In this document: positions 8,881-16,877 of the stretch, one piece after another
How positions within the stretch are numbered: the stretch's first letter is position 1
Layout of the letters: each line of letters begins with the position of its first letter
From: Desulfobacterales bacterium
GTDB lineage: Bacteria > Desulfobacterota > Desulfobacteria > Desulfobacterales > C00003060
Assembly (NCBI GenBank): GCA_013375375.1
Contig: JABXJX010000012.1
Coordinates: forward strand, 1-33,965
Direction: 5' to 3'
Length of the DNA stretch: 33,965 bases
Made by a program: the position numbers and the translations under genes
The notes under the pieces: model-generated
What the model saw: only the letters and a program-made list of their open reading frames with translations
The model's database searches: none
What the model was told of the DNA's origin: nothing

Positions 8881-9075
8881 CAGGCTGTTGAAAAACTCTT
8901 TTTTTCGCTCCGATTGCCCATTTTTGATCCGCCTGAGGCGGACTAAGTTCGCTCCGCTAAAATTGCAAAACTCGGCATACGCCTCAAACAGTTGCAATTT
9001 TTGACGCTTCGCTTCACTAAGAAACTTTCGCAAAAACGGTCAAAGTCGCTCATTCAAGAATTTTTCAACAGCTTG
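8881..9075. mobile_element. MITE-like element between mobB and mobA (195 bp)
   Basis: The element has 18-bp terminal inverted repeats (8881-8898 and 9058-9075) identical at 16 of 18 positions, starting CAGGCTGTTGAAAAA, flanked by a direct duplication CTAA (8877-8880 and 9076-9079). It holds an internal 10-bp hairpin (AAAATTGCAA 8959-8968 / TTGCAATTTT 8992-9001) and a palindrome CCGCCTGAGGCGG. No ORF inside. Removing it with one CTAA copy restores overlapping convergent stops for mobB and mobA. Non-autonomous miniature transposon is the simplest reading. Its hairpin plus T-rich tail may also terminate both genes. Confidence 0.72.
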
Positions 9076-9679
9076 CTAAGCCATCCCGTAACATCTTTTC
9101 AGAGGCGTAGAGGTCTTCCGGCGTGTTAATATTGAAAAAGGAAGCAAGGCCTGGGTCTACTTTTCTGAGCTGTGCTTCCGGGATTTCTTTGACCTTGACC
9201 TTTGGGAAGAACTTTAGGATCTTGGGATCTTGGTTTTTGAGCTGGTGCTCAATCGGTTTGATGCAGCGCTTTGAATAAATGGTGCACAAGGGCTGATTAC
9301 CCTTTTCTGTGACAGGCATGATTACATCCCACTTTGGCTCAAGCTCTTCCAAAAGAGCCATGATCAATTCTTTTTTCAAGAACGGCGTGTCGCAGGCCGT
9401 GATGAAAGCATGGGGCGCTGAGGCGTGAACCAGGCCCGCATGGATGCCGGTTAAGGAGCTGCGTATTGAAAAAAGATCTGTTACTATCGTCAAGTCTTGT
9501 GAGAGATATTGAAGAGGGTCATTCGTGACCAGCAAGACTTCATCAAAAAGTCCCTGAAAGGTGTTATAAAGCCGGTTTAGGATCGTGTGGCCACCTACGG
9601 AAAGCAAGGCCTTGTTCTTGCCTTCCATCCGTTTGTTCAACCCGCCCGACAGGATGATTCCCGAACAAGAATATTTCAC
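9065..9679 (-). CDS. mobA: Molybdenum cofactor guanylyltransferase MobA
   Basis: A 204-residue nucleotidyltransferase that adds GMP to molybdopterin. Seen: LSGGLNKRMEGKNKALL (the GTP-binding LxGGxxxRM...K loop), TDLFSIRSSLTGIHAGL, and ITACDTPFL with the metal-binding Asp, followed by FFNINTPEDL near the C-terminus. The last two residues (Ser-Cys) and the TGA stop are encoded inside the terminal repeat of the neighbouring MITE-like element; before insertion the protein would have ended DGLE. Convergent with mobB, whose product is its partner. Confidence 0.94.
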   Translation of the reverse strand: MKYSCSGIILSGGLNKRMEGKNKALLSVGGHTILNRLYNTFQGLFDEVLLVTNDPLQYLSQDLTIVTDLFSIRSSLTGIHAGLVHASAPHAFITACDTPFLKKELIMALLEELEPKWDVIMPVTEKGNQPLCTIYSKRCIKPIEHQLKNQDPKILKFFPKVKVKEIPEAQLRKVDPGLASFFNINTPEDLYASEKMLRDGLASC

Positions 9680-9790
9680 GGCATTAAAAAGACTCCTGAT
9701 TTATTATATATCTCACAGTTTCTACAATATATTAAAAGTATAGTACTTTGTTTTGTAGATTGCAAATGCAAGTTTGCAGTGGAATTGTCC

Positions 9791-9819
9791 TTGACAATGT
9801 ATGCAAATGGTCGTACTCA
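9791..9819 (+). promoter_or_regulatory. Possible promoter of 2-oxoacid oxidoreductase operon
   Basis: TTGACA (9791-9796), 17 bases, then TACTCA (9814-9819), 3 of 6 at -10. Just upstream an inverted repeat GCAAA-N6-TTTGC (about 9765-9780) could be an operator. The first gene starts 35 bases downstream of the -10. Confidence 0.35.
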
Positions 9820-9853
9820 CTCATTTTTGAAGTATTAATCAGGAGATCGGCTT

Positions 9854-10084
9854 TTGAAGAATAAGGGGTTTATTAGGATCAACGAAGAATTGTGCAAGGG
9901 GTGCGCGCTGTGTATTGAGGTGTGCCCAAAGGGGTCGATCAGGATAAGCAAGAAGCTCAATATCAAGGGGTACCACCCGGCCGAATACACTGAAAAAGAA
10001 AAGAGCAAGAACCGCAAATGTACAGGGTGTTCCCTATGTGCAATAATTTGCCCCGACATCGCCATTGAGGTGTTCCATGGATAG
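9854..10084 (+). CDS. 2-oxoacid:ferredoxin oxidoreductase delta subunit (2x[4Fe-4S] ferredoxin)
   Basis: A 76-residue ferredoxin-type subunit starting at TTG 9854, with AGGAG 8 bases upstream. Two CxxCxxCxxxCP clusters are visible: CKGCALCIEVCPKGS and CTGCSLCAIICPDIA. It would carry electrons from the thiamine-diphosphate catalytic subunits to external ferredoxin. It overlaps the alpha subunit by 8 bases. The order delta-alpha-beta-gamma is typical of KorDABC/VorDBAC-type enzymes in anaerobes. Confidence 0.92.
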   Translation: MKNKGFIRINEELCKGCALCIEVCPKGSIRISKKLNIKGYHPAEYTEKEKSKNRKCTGCSLCAIICPDIAIEVFHG

Positions 10085-11150
10085 GCGGTTGATGTGTGGG
10101 AGTCACGTGATAGGAGAAGCGGCAACTCGAGCCGGTTGCCGCTTCTATGCGGGCTACCCCATCACACCGCAAAACGAGCTCCCCGAATATATGTCCAAAC
10201 GGTTTGCCAAGATGGACGATGCTATCTTCATTCAGGCCGAAAGTGAACTGGCCGCCATCAATATGGTCATGGGGGCGAGCATGGCCGGTGTGCGGGCCAT
10301 GACATCGTCTTCGAGCCCGGGGATCAGTCTAAAGCAGGAAGGGATTTCTTACATCGCCGGCATGGAACTCCCTGCCGTGATAGTTAACATTATGCGTGGA
10401 GGCCCAGGTCTGGGGAATATTGCACCCAGCCAGCAGGACTATTTTCAAGCCACAAGAGGTGGAGGGCATGGGGGCTATCGGACCATCGTGCTTGCACCTT
10501 GCTCGGGCCAGGAAATGGTTACCCTCACCATGAAGGCATTTGATTTGGCTGATGCCTATCGTACCCCTGTTCTTGTGCTGGGCGACGGCCTGATGGGCCA
10601 AATGATGGAGCCTGTGACCTTCCCGGATCCGATAGATCCTGCTGCCACACTACCACAAAAGGACTGGGTACTCGACGGTGCAGGGGGGCGAGACAGCCGC
10701 CTAATTGCTTCCTTGATTTTAGACCCGATCGACATGGAGCAACACAACTGGAAGCTTGCCGGAAAGTATAAAGCCATATGCGAGAGCGAGACCCGGCACG
10801 AATCATATCTTCTTGATGATGCCGTACTTGCTGTGGTTGCCTTTGGCACAGCAGCCCGCATTGCCAAGGGGGCTGTGAATCGCGTGAGGAAAGCTGGTTT
10901 GAAGGTAGGCCTCTTTCGGCCTATAAGCTTGTGGCCGTTTCCTGAAAAAGAACTTAAGGCGTTGTCCAGCACTATCAAGCACCTTCTTGTATTTGAGATG
11001 AACCTTGGCCAGATGGTCGAAGATGTGAAGATCAGCGTGGGCGAGCAAGCTACGGTAGACTTTCACGGCAGGCCCGGAGGGATCATCTCCACACCGCATG
11101 AGATTGCAGGCGAGATCACGAAGCTGATTTACAGATATGATACAGGATGA
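10077..11150 (+). CDS. vorB: 2-oxoacid:ferredoxin oxidoreductase alpha subunit (VorB/KorA-like)
   Basis: A 357-residue alpha subunit holding the pyrimidine-binding and transketolase-C-like domains. Typical stretches: GNxA-type start region (MCGSHVIGEAATRAG), GYPITPQNELPEYM, IQAESELAAINMVMGASMAGVRAMTSSSSPGISLKQEG, and MRGGPGLGNIAPSQQDY, all characteristic of the 2-oxoacid dehydrogenases of the Vor/Kor group. The start at ATG 10077 gives an 8-base overlap with the ferredoxin subunit; in-frame upstream ATG 10065 would lie further into it. Substrate (branched-chain 2-oxoacid, 2-oxoglutarate or another) cannot be decided from sequence; VorB is the most usual name for this form. Confidence 0.92.
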   Translation: MDRRLMCGSHVIGEAATRAGCRFYAGYPITPQNELPEYMSKRFAKMDDAIFIQAESELAAINMVMGASMAGVRAMTSSSSPGISLKQEGISYIAGMELPAVIVNIMRGGPGLGNIAPSQQDYFQATRGGGHGGYRTIVLAPCSGQEMVTLTMKAFDLADAYRTPVLVLGDGLMGQMMEPVTFPDPIDPAATLPQKDWVLDGAGGRDSRLIASLILDPIDMEQHNWKLAGKYKAICESETRHESYLLDDAVLAVVAFGTAARIAKGAVNRVRKAGLKVGLFRPISLWPFPEKELKALSSTIKHLLVFEMNLGQMVEDVKISVGEQATVDFHGRPGGIISTPHEIAGEITKLIYRYDTG

Positions 11151-11166
11151 TTGACCAAGGAACCCA

Positions 11167-11919
11167 ATGGCAAAACAGGTATTCAAAAGGCCCGAAGCCC
11201 TAAAAGAAAACACCACTCATTATTGTCCCGGATGCGGTCACGGCATCATCCACCGCCTGATAGCCGAGGTGATTGACGAACTCGGGATTCGTGATAAGAC
11301 CGTGGGGGTGCCGCCTGCCGGGTGCGCTGTACTGGCGTATAATTACATTGATGTGGACATGGGAGAGGCTCCGCATGGGCGAGCCATTGCAGTTGCCACT
11401 GGGATAAAGCGAACCCGCCCCGACCTGGTCGTCTTTACCTATCAGGGCGACGGAGACATTGCCGCCATCGGCACCGCCGAGGCCATTCATGCGGCCAGCC
11501 GGGGAGAACGCTTGAGCGTTATCTTTGTGAACAATGGTGTGTACGGAATGACAGGGGGCCAGATGGCACCCACCACCCTTCTGGGGCAGACCACAACCAC
11601 CACGCCCGGAGGGCGGTTACCTCTCAGGGATGGATTTCCCCTTGATCTGAGCCAAATGTTGGCCGTGGCAGGCGGGAGTGTTTACATTGAGAGGACGACC
11701 GTCACGTCACCTAAAAATATCATCAGGACCAAAAAGGCCATAAAGAAAGCTTTTCAAGTGCAAATGGACGGTCTCGGGTTTGCCCTGGTTGAGATATTGT
11801 CTCAATGCCCCATAAACTGGAAGCTATCGCCGGTAGCGGCATGCAGGTGGGTCGAAGAAGAAGTCGTAAAGAGTTACCCACTCGGGGTCATCAAGGATGC
11901 GAGGGAAAAGAGTAACTGA
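11167..11919 (+). CDS. 2-oxoacid:ferredoxin oxidoreductase beta subunit (ThDP-binding)
   Basis: A 250-residue subunit that binds thiamine diphosphate and an iron-sulfur cluster. Seen: HYCPGCGHG (CxxC) and PPAGCAVL for cluster ligands, YQGDGDIAAIG with NNGVYGMTGGQ forming the ThDP/Mg motif (GDG...NN), and a late cysteine in SQCPINW. It catalyses oxidative decarboxylation of a 2-oxoacid with CoA to an acyl-CoA. It sits 16 bases after the alpha gene and 12 bases before gamma, so a single operon. Confidence 0.94.
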   Translation: MAKQVFKRPEALKENTTHYCPGCGHGIIHRLIAEVIDELGIRDKTVGVPPAGCAVLAYNYIDVDMGEAPHGRAIAVATGIKRTRPDLVVFTYQGDGDIAAIGTAEAIHAASRGERLSVIFVNNGVYGMTGGQMAPTTLLGQTTTTTPGGRLPLRDGFPLDLSQMLAVAGGSVYIERTTVTSPKNIIRTKKAIKKAFQVQMDGLGFALVEILSQCPINWKLSPVAACRWVEEEVVKSYPLGVIKDAREKSN

Positions 11920-11931
11920 GTTTATTTACTA

Positions 11932-12471
11932 ATGACAATAACCAAGACTATATTTTCCGGCTTTGGAGGACAGGGTGTCCTGGTAATGGGGTATGTGCTG
12001 GCGACTTCGGGCATGCATGATGACAAGCATGTTACCTTCCTTCCCTCCTACGGGGCCGAGGTGCGCGGCGGAACCGCCAATTGCACCGTTACTGTAAGCG
12101 ATGAGCCGATCGCCTCTCCGGTCGCATCATTCCCGGACTTTGCCGTGTTGATGAATACCCCATCTCTCGTGAAGTTTGAAGAAGGGATCAAGGCAGGAGG
12201 CATTGTTTTTCTAAATAGTGACCTGGTAGAATTGAAACCCAAGCGCCGCGATATACAGGTGGTCTCCATACCGATAAACAGCATTGCCGAGAGAGTCGGC
12301 AATGTCAGGAGCGCAAATATGGTTATGATCGGTGCCTTTATCCAAAAAACCGGCTTGGTTTCCTTGAAATCTGTTATCAGGAGTGTAAAGAGTATCTTTG
12401 AGACAAAGGGCTCAAAGGTTCACAAGATGAATACCCTGGCCATCGAGCAAGGGTCGGCATTTGTAAAGTAA
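11932..12471 (+). CDS. 2-oxoacid:ferredoxin oxidoreductase gamma subunit
   Basis: A 179-residue gamma subunit (POR_N-type catalytic gamma domain). The N-terminal SGFGGQGVLVMGYVLA glycine-rich loop and FLPSYGAEVRGGTANCTVTVSDEPIASP are hallmark segments, the latter contributing to the CoA/substrate site. Length matches. It completes the four-subunit set with the three upstream genes and is followed after about 40 bases by an Mth938-domain gene. Confidence 0.93.
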   Translation: MTITKTIFSGFGGQGVLVMGYVLATSGMHDDKHVTFLPSYGAEVRGGTANCTVTVSDEPIASPVASFPDFAVLMNTPSLVKFEEGIKAGGIVFLNSDLVELKPKRRDIQVVSIPINSIAERVGNVRSANMVMIGAFIQKTGLVSLKSVIRSVKSIFETKGSKVHKMNTLAIEQGSAFVK

Positions 12472-12511
12472 TTTTGAGCATGATTTGGGAATAGCTTATC
12501 AGCATCCGACT

Positions 12512-12853
12512 ATGAAAATTCAGTCATACCGCTTTGGCCACATTGAAATCGATGGGAAGGTCTACCGGAGCGACGTCAAGCTTATCGGCGAAAAAGTGGT
12601 GCCGGACTGGTGGCGGGGCACAGGCCATCTTGTGGAACTAGGGGATGTGCAGGATCTTTTAAATGCGGGCCCTGAGATTTGTATATTCGGGACCGGGTAT
12701 GGCGCTATGCGGGTATCAGAGGCGGTAAAATCTGAGTTCCAAAACCGGGGTATCAAGGTCCTGATCGAAAAAACCGAGTCAGCGTGCAATACGTACAACC
12801 GATTCTTACAAGACGGCAAAAAGATCGTCGCCGGCTTCCATCTTACCTGCTGA
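12512..12853 (+). CDS. Mth938-like domain protein (AAMDC/DUF498 family)
   Basis: A 113-residue protein with an Mth938-like fold. YRFGHIEIDGKVYRSDVKL, WWRGTGHLVELGDVQDLL and the CIFGTGYGAMRVSEAVK segment fit this family; NDUFAF3 and AAMDC are the eukaryotic relatives, and the biochemical role in bacteria is unclear. The ATG at 12512 matches where the family usually begins but lacks a ribosome site; TTG 12485 would add nine residues. Co-transcription with the oxidoreductase subunits suggests an accessory role, which is inference. Its TGA at 12851-12853 abuts the stop of the convergent hydrolase. Confidence 0.82.
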   Translation: MKIQSYRFGHIEIDGKVYRSDVKLIGEKVVPDWWRGTGHLVELGDVQDLLNAGPEICIFGTGYGAMRVSEAVKSEFQNRGIKVLIEKTESACNTYNRFLQDGKKIVAGFHLTC

Positions 12854-13567
12854 TTATGGGATGGTTTTCATCTTCCCGATTGAAAGGTCGTGAAGTGGGA
12901 TCAGGATGTCAGCCATCTCCTTGATCTTTTGCATACTATCGTAGGCCTCCATGACATTGATGTGTACCCCGGGAGCAATAGCCGGCCCCGTAGCCGGAAA
13001 GTTCTTGTCGTTACAGCAAAGACCGGTGATAATAGCTTTTCCTTTTGATGTATTGATGGCCACGGACTGGCCGCCAACCGTGTGCCCCGGAGTAAAGATC
13101 ACGTCAATTCCGTCAAGGATGTTCGCATCCCCTTCCACCTCAACCACATCAACCCCGTCCAGCACATCAGGGTAATACCTGTGGTCGATCGGGTGTGGGT
13201 CCCTGAAAAAGTTCATCTCCGCCTTTTGAACATACACCTTGGCACGAGGACACTTGTAGTCGTTTTCGCAATGATCATTGTGAAGATGTGTATGAATGAT
13301 CACATCTATGTCTTCAGGCCCGAGTTTCACTGTAGCAAGGGCCTCCTCGAATTCAAGGATATCAAAACCGTAGGCCTTCCCCACCTCATCGGGCACCACA
13401 AACTGTTCGAGCCCCGTGTCCACAAGGATATTCTTGTCTCCGCCTTTTACATAAAAGACATAGATAGGGATCCAGATCCTTTCTCCATAATCCCGAAGAT
13501 AGGTCATGATCCCCTGGTCTGTTTCGTTGGCTCCCACCACTAATGGATGAATAGTGTATTCCTGCAT
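12854..13567 (-). CDS. Metallo-beta-lactamase-fold hydrolase (N-acyl homoserine lactonase-like)
   Basis: A 237-residue MBL-fold enzyme with a clear AGGAGG site 6 bases before ATG 13567. Metal ligands: HTHLHNDH (His94, His96, Asp98, His99), GHTVGGQS (His162) and LHDLSIG (His226). The position where the family usually has a bridging Asp reads TGLCCNDKNF, with Cys184/Cys185 and Asp187, so the metal site may be unusual. Overall arrangement resembles AiiA/AttM-type lactonases, but many members of this subgroup have no proven substrate. Convergent with the Mth938-domain gene, with no gap between stops. Confidence 0.85.
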   Translation of the reverse strand: MQEYTIHPLVVGANETDQGIMTYLRDYGERIWIPIYVFYVKGGDKNILVDTGLEQFVVPDEVGKAYGFDILEFEEALATVKLGPEDIDVIIHTHLHNDHCENDYKCPRAKVYVQKAEMNFFRDPHPIDHRYYPDVLDGVDVVEVEGDANILDGIDVIFTPGHTVGGQSVAINTSKGKAIITGLCCNDKNFPATGPAIAPGVHINVMEAYDSMQKIKEMADILIPLHDLSIGKMKTIP

Positions 13568-13686
13568 AGCAGACCTCCTACTTCACAAGTTCGGTTTTTG
13601 GCGTGGCTTTTAGGGTGCCCTAATACACCATAAAAAGGATGTCAAGCCAAAGAGGTGAGGTGAAGATTGAGGCCCCGGTTTTTCGC

Positions 13687-13715
13687 TTGACAAAGGCCAA
13701 GGCTCTACCTATACA
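13687..13715 (+). promoter_or_regulatory. Sigma-70-type promoter of KAS III-like gene
   Basis: TTGACA (13687-13692), a 17-base spacer and TATACA (13710-13715). The transcript start near 13722 leaves a leader of about 47 bases to ATG 13769, which has AAGGA about 6 bases upstream. Confidence 0.6.
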
Positions 13716-13768
13716 TTGTACGCTTATTTTTCGACATATACGTAAAGGGGATTTAGAAAGGAAACTTC

Positions 13769-14812
13769 ATGAAGTTCTGCGCCATCGAATATTCTCTCCC
13801 AAGCAAAAAGGTAACGAATGCCGACATAATTGACCAGATTATATCCAAGAGTAAAGTTCATTTGTTACCCAAGAGTTTAAAGAAGCTTCAGAATATGATG
13901 GAGGGAATGTTCAAAAAATCCATAACATCGGTACGTTATCATAGGGCTGATAATGAGCGTTCCATTCAGTTTGGCATAGAAGCCGGGAAAAAGGCCCTCA
14001 AGGCGGCCCACATGTCTCCCAAGGATATCGATCTGCTCATCTATGTCGGTGTTGGCAGGGGATTTCTGGAACCGGCCACAGCCAATGTGTTTCAAAATGG
14101 GCTAAAGCTGAAAAATGCAACCTGTTTTGATATTCTGGATGCCTGTGCCAGCTGGATGAGGGCAATTCACGTGGCCCGCGCATTTATTTCGACCGGGACT
14201 TACAAAAACATTATGATATTGAACTGTGAGTTCAATTTTCGGGAGTTCTCGAATTTTGAATTCAGGTCGCTTGAGGAGCTTGAATACAACTTTCCCACAT
14301 TTACCATTGGCGAGGCGGCCACTGCGGTTATTTTAACCGGATCGAAGCGCGATGATGAATATTACGCAACTTTCAAGACGTGGGGGGATCAGCACAAGCT
14401 ATGTAAGATACCCTTACCCCATTTGCGAGAATATACGGACGGGGAGCTAAGGGATAAGATCGAACCCCTTCAGTTTTTTTCATACGGTGAGAAGATCTTT
14501 AGGTTTACATTCATGCATCTGTGCAAACATTACCGGGGAGACTCGGTATTAGCCAACTTCAATCACGAGATCATTTTTAGCCACTCGGCAAGTGATGCGA
14601 TGAGCGAACGGGTGATCAAGGCATGCGACCTTGGTATAGACAAGGGATACAACATCCACAAGCGTTTTGGTAACACGGTGTCCGCATCGGTGCCACTCGG
14701 CATGTCAAACGCAAAAGAAGAGGGAAAGTTACAGGATGGGACAAATGTCTTGATAGGTTTCGGATCCGCAGGAGTATCGACTGCGTGGTGTAAATTTAAA
14801 TTCTTGGCTTGA
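13769..14812 (+). CDS. 3-oxoacyl-ACP synthase III-like enzyme (thiolase fold), copy 1
   Basis: A 347-residue KAS III-type condensing enzyme. The Cys-His-Asn triad is visible: Cys126 in DILDACASWM, His272 in FSHSASDAM, Asn302 in RFGNTVSAS. The middle and C-terminal halves follow the FabH pattern (LLIYVGVGRG, IGEAATAVIL, LIGFGSAGVS). It has an N-terminal basic insert (residues 25-55) not found in housekeeping FabH and is longer than it (about 320). This suggests a secondary-metabolite or special-lipid condensing enzyme rather than the fatty-acid initiator. It faces the UbiB-like gene tail-to-tail. Confidence 0.88.
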   Translation: MKFCAIEYSLPSKKVTNADIIDQIISKSKVHLLPKSLKKLQNMMEGMFKKSITSVRYHRADNERSIQFGIEAGKKALKAAHMSPKDIDLLIYVGVGRGFLEPATANVFQNGLKLKNATCFDILDACASWMRAIHVARAFISTGTYKNIMILNCEFNFREFSNFEFRSLEELEYNFPTFTIGEAATAVILTGSKRDDEYYATFKTWGDQHKLCKIPLPHLREYTDGELRDKIEPLQFFSYGEKIFRFTFMHLCKHYRGDSVLANFNHEIIFSHSASDAMSERVIKACDLGIDKGYNIHKRFGNTVSASVPLGMSNAKEEGKLQDGTNVLIGFGSAGVSTAWCKFKFLA

Positions 14813-14844
14813 AGACCCAAAAAAGACTATAAGCTGTTTCAAGA

Positions 14845-16518
14845 CTAAATATTTCTCTTCAGAATCACATTAATAATGAGCCAGAGGCCGATAAAGGCTG
14901 AAAAGATGTAACCGGCAATACCAAGGACAGGGTAACCAAACAGGAAAGGACCTACCTTAGAAGTGATTACCATGGAAGAGCCTATAACTAATGCGGCGAT
15001 GATGATAGCTGTAGCGATGCGATTTCCTGCAAGCTTGATGCTCCAATGCACTGACTCAATCCCTTTATGATGAATATCGAGAGAGATCTTCCCCCCCTCC
15101 ACCATGTTAAGAAATCGTTGCATTCTTACAGGGAAATTCATGGTAACCTTCAACGTCTCCAACAGCTTGCCCAGCAGCACCTTATCCGAGACGAGGGGGC
15201 TGTATTTTTTAAGAAGAAGCTTGGTAGTCAACGGCCTTAACTCGGAAATCACGTCAAAGTCTTTGCAAAGTTCTTTTCCCGTGCCCTCTATGGCCACAAG
15301 TGCCTTTACCATATATACGTAATTTGCTCGAAGCTCTATTCTGTATTCCCTGAACAGACCGATCAAGTCCATCAGGCATTTGCCCACGTCAACAGTTTTT
15401 AAAATAGTAGAGTGAACCTTCTCAAGGATGAAAATGATTTCGGCCTCCAGACCTGTTTCGTCAATGAGCGGGGATACGTTGACCGCCATAGGAATAGTAG
15501 CTTTTAATAATTTATTGCTGTCTTTCTTTATTACCGCACCGAGAAAATCCAGCAAGGTGGCTTTCATCTCCGCTGTCAATCTTCCAACCATACCCCAATC
15601 AAGAAAACAGATGACATCTCCTTCCAGGATTCTTATGTTCCCCGAATGCGGATCTGCGTGGAAGAAACCATCTATCAATATCTGTTTTTGAACAATCTCC
15701 AGCCCTCTCCGGGCGATCTTTTCCTTCCTGCCGTTAGTTTCAACCAAGTCGCTTATTCTTTCACCCTCGATAAATTCCATGGTGAGAACCATGTCATTGG
15801 AATAATCCACATAGACTTCAGGGGCATGTACGTCGTCTTCGCCCAAAAAATTTTGCTTGAATATCTGTATGTTATTTGCCTCGATAGTGAAATCAAGCTC
15901 CTTTACAATATGTTTTTTGATTTCATCTACTATCCCGGGAATATTATATAGCCGGAGCGTTTCAACCTTTTCGTGTGCCATTCCGGCAATCGACCGCAAG
16001 ATTTCCAGGTCGGACTTAATAACCATCCGAATACCAGGTCTTTGGACCTTGACAGCTACTGTCTCCCCGGTCTCTTTTAAAACGGCCTTATGTACCTGTG
16101 CAAGAGAACCTGCGGCTATTGGGACCCTTTCGATACTTGCGAATACATCTTCCAGCTTTTTGTTGAACGACTTTTCTATCACTTCCCTGATCAAGTCAAA
16201 ATCTTCATGATAGACGTCTTCTCTTAATTCTTTAAGCTCGACAAGCAACCCCTTAGGGATCAAATCCGGTCTCATACTCAGTATCTGTCCAAACTTAATA
16301 TAGGTAGGCCCCAATTCCTCGATTGCCTGGCGTATCCGCTCCCAGATGGTCATGCCTTCTTTTATCTTGGTAAATCTTTTTACTATATAGCTCCCGGGTA
16401 AACCGAGGTTTTCGACAAGACCATCAAAACCGTATTTCAACAGGATGGTAACAATGTCCTTAAAACGGACAACGCCCCTGAGTGGTCTGATTTTTAGTAA
16501 ATTGCTTTTAGCTTTCAT
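14845..16518 (-). CDS. ABC1/UbiB (ADCK) family atypical kinase
   Basis: A 557-residue UbiB-family protein kinase-like ATPase. Seen: the KxGQ-type region YIKFGQILSMRPDLIPKGLL, the alanine-rich loop AAGSLAQVHKA, the lysine strand VAVKVQRPG, the catalytic loop FFHADPHSGNI and DWGMVGR in place of DFG. Two hydrophobic helices end the protein, the usual membrane anchor of UbiB. UbiB proteins assist ubiquinone and other isoprenoid-lipid synthesis. ATG 16518 is preferred, giving a 22-base gap after the phasin-like gene, though no ribosome site is obvious; upstream ATG 16599 would overlap that gene. It lies at the end of a KAS III-phasin-UbiB operon. Confidence 0.9.
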   Translation of the reverse strand: MKAKSNLLKIRPLRGVVRFKDIVTILLKYGFDGLVENLGLPGSYIVKRFTKIKEGMTIWERIRQAIEELGPTYIKFGQILSMRPDLIPKGLLVELKELREDVYHEDFDLIREVIEKSFNKKLEDVFASIERVPIAAGSLAQVHKAVLKETGETVAVKVQRPGIRMVIKSDLEILRSIAGMAHEKVETLRLYNIPGIVDEIKKHIVKELDFTIEANNIQIFKQNFLGEDDVHAPEVYVDYSNDMVLTMEFIEGERISDLVETNGRKEKIARRGLEIVQKQILIDGFFHADPHSGNIRILEGDVICFLDWGMVGRLTAEMKATLLDFLGAVIKKDSNKLLKATIPMAVNVSPLIDETGLEAEIIFILEKVHSTILKTVDVGKCLMDLIGLFREYRIELRANYVYMVKALVAIEGTGKELCKDFDVISELRPLTTKLLLKKYSPLVSDKVLLGKLLETLKVTMNFPVRMQRFLNMVEGGKISLDIHHKGIESVHWSIKLAGNRIATAIIIAALVIGSSMVITSKVGPFLFGYPVLGIAGYIFSAFIGLWLIINVILKRNI

Positions 16519-16540
16519 AATAAGGAGAAGTAGTCTAAAC

Positions 16541-16843
16541 TTATGTAATATCCTTGCGTGCCTTTTCCAGGTCTCGCACTCTTTTTTCCAGGTCTTCATA
16601 TTCTTTTTTTGTAGTTATGTGCAAACCGGCAAAGACTTTTTCCGCCTCCTCAATTCCTTTCTGGTGAATCGATTCAATATCTTTCTTGGCCTCATTCACC
16701 AGATCAGCGGCCAGCTTCTTTGCCTCTTCTGTTGTCAATTTACCCTTCTTTACCAGGTCGTCGGCGATTTTTTCCACAGTCTCCTCTATCAATATTGTGG
16801 TCCCCAGTCCTAAGAGGAAAACCTTCTTAAATAAGTCTAACAC
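16541..16843 (-). CDS. Phasin-like coiled-coil protein
   Basis: A 100-residue protein with a hydrophobic N-terminus (FKKVFLLGLGTTILIEET) followed by heptad-rich charged helices and a C-terminal stretch EKRVRDLEKARK. This resembles phasin/PhaF-type granule-associated proteins, which coat polyhydroxyalkanoate or lipid bodies; similar small proteins often sit directly upstream of ubiB-like genes (accessory factors of the UbiJ/UbiK kind are a comparison, not a match). Functional assignment is tentative. It is flanked by KAS III (upstream) and UbiB-like (downstream). Confidence 0.72.
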   Translation of the reverse strand: MLDLFKKVFLLGLGTTILIEETVEKIADDLVKKGKLTTEEAKKLAADLVNEAKKDIESIHQKGIEEAEKVFAGLHITTKKEYEDLEKRVRDLEKARKDIT

Positions 16844-16877
16844 AGTGGACCTCCATTTGATTAATTAGATTTTTTGG

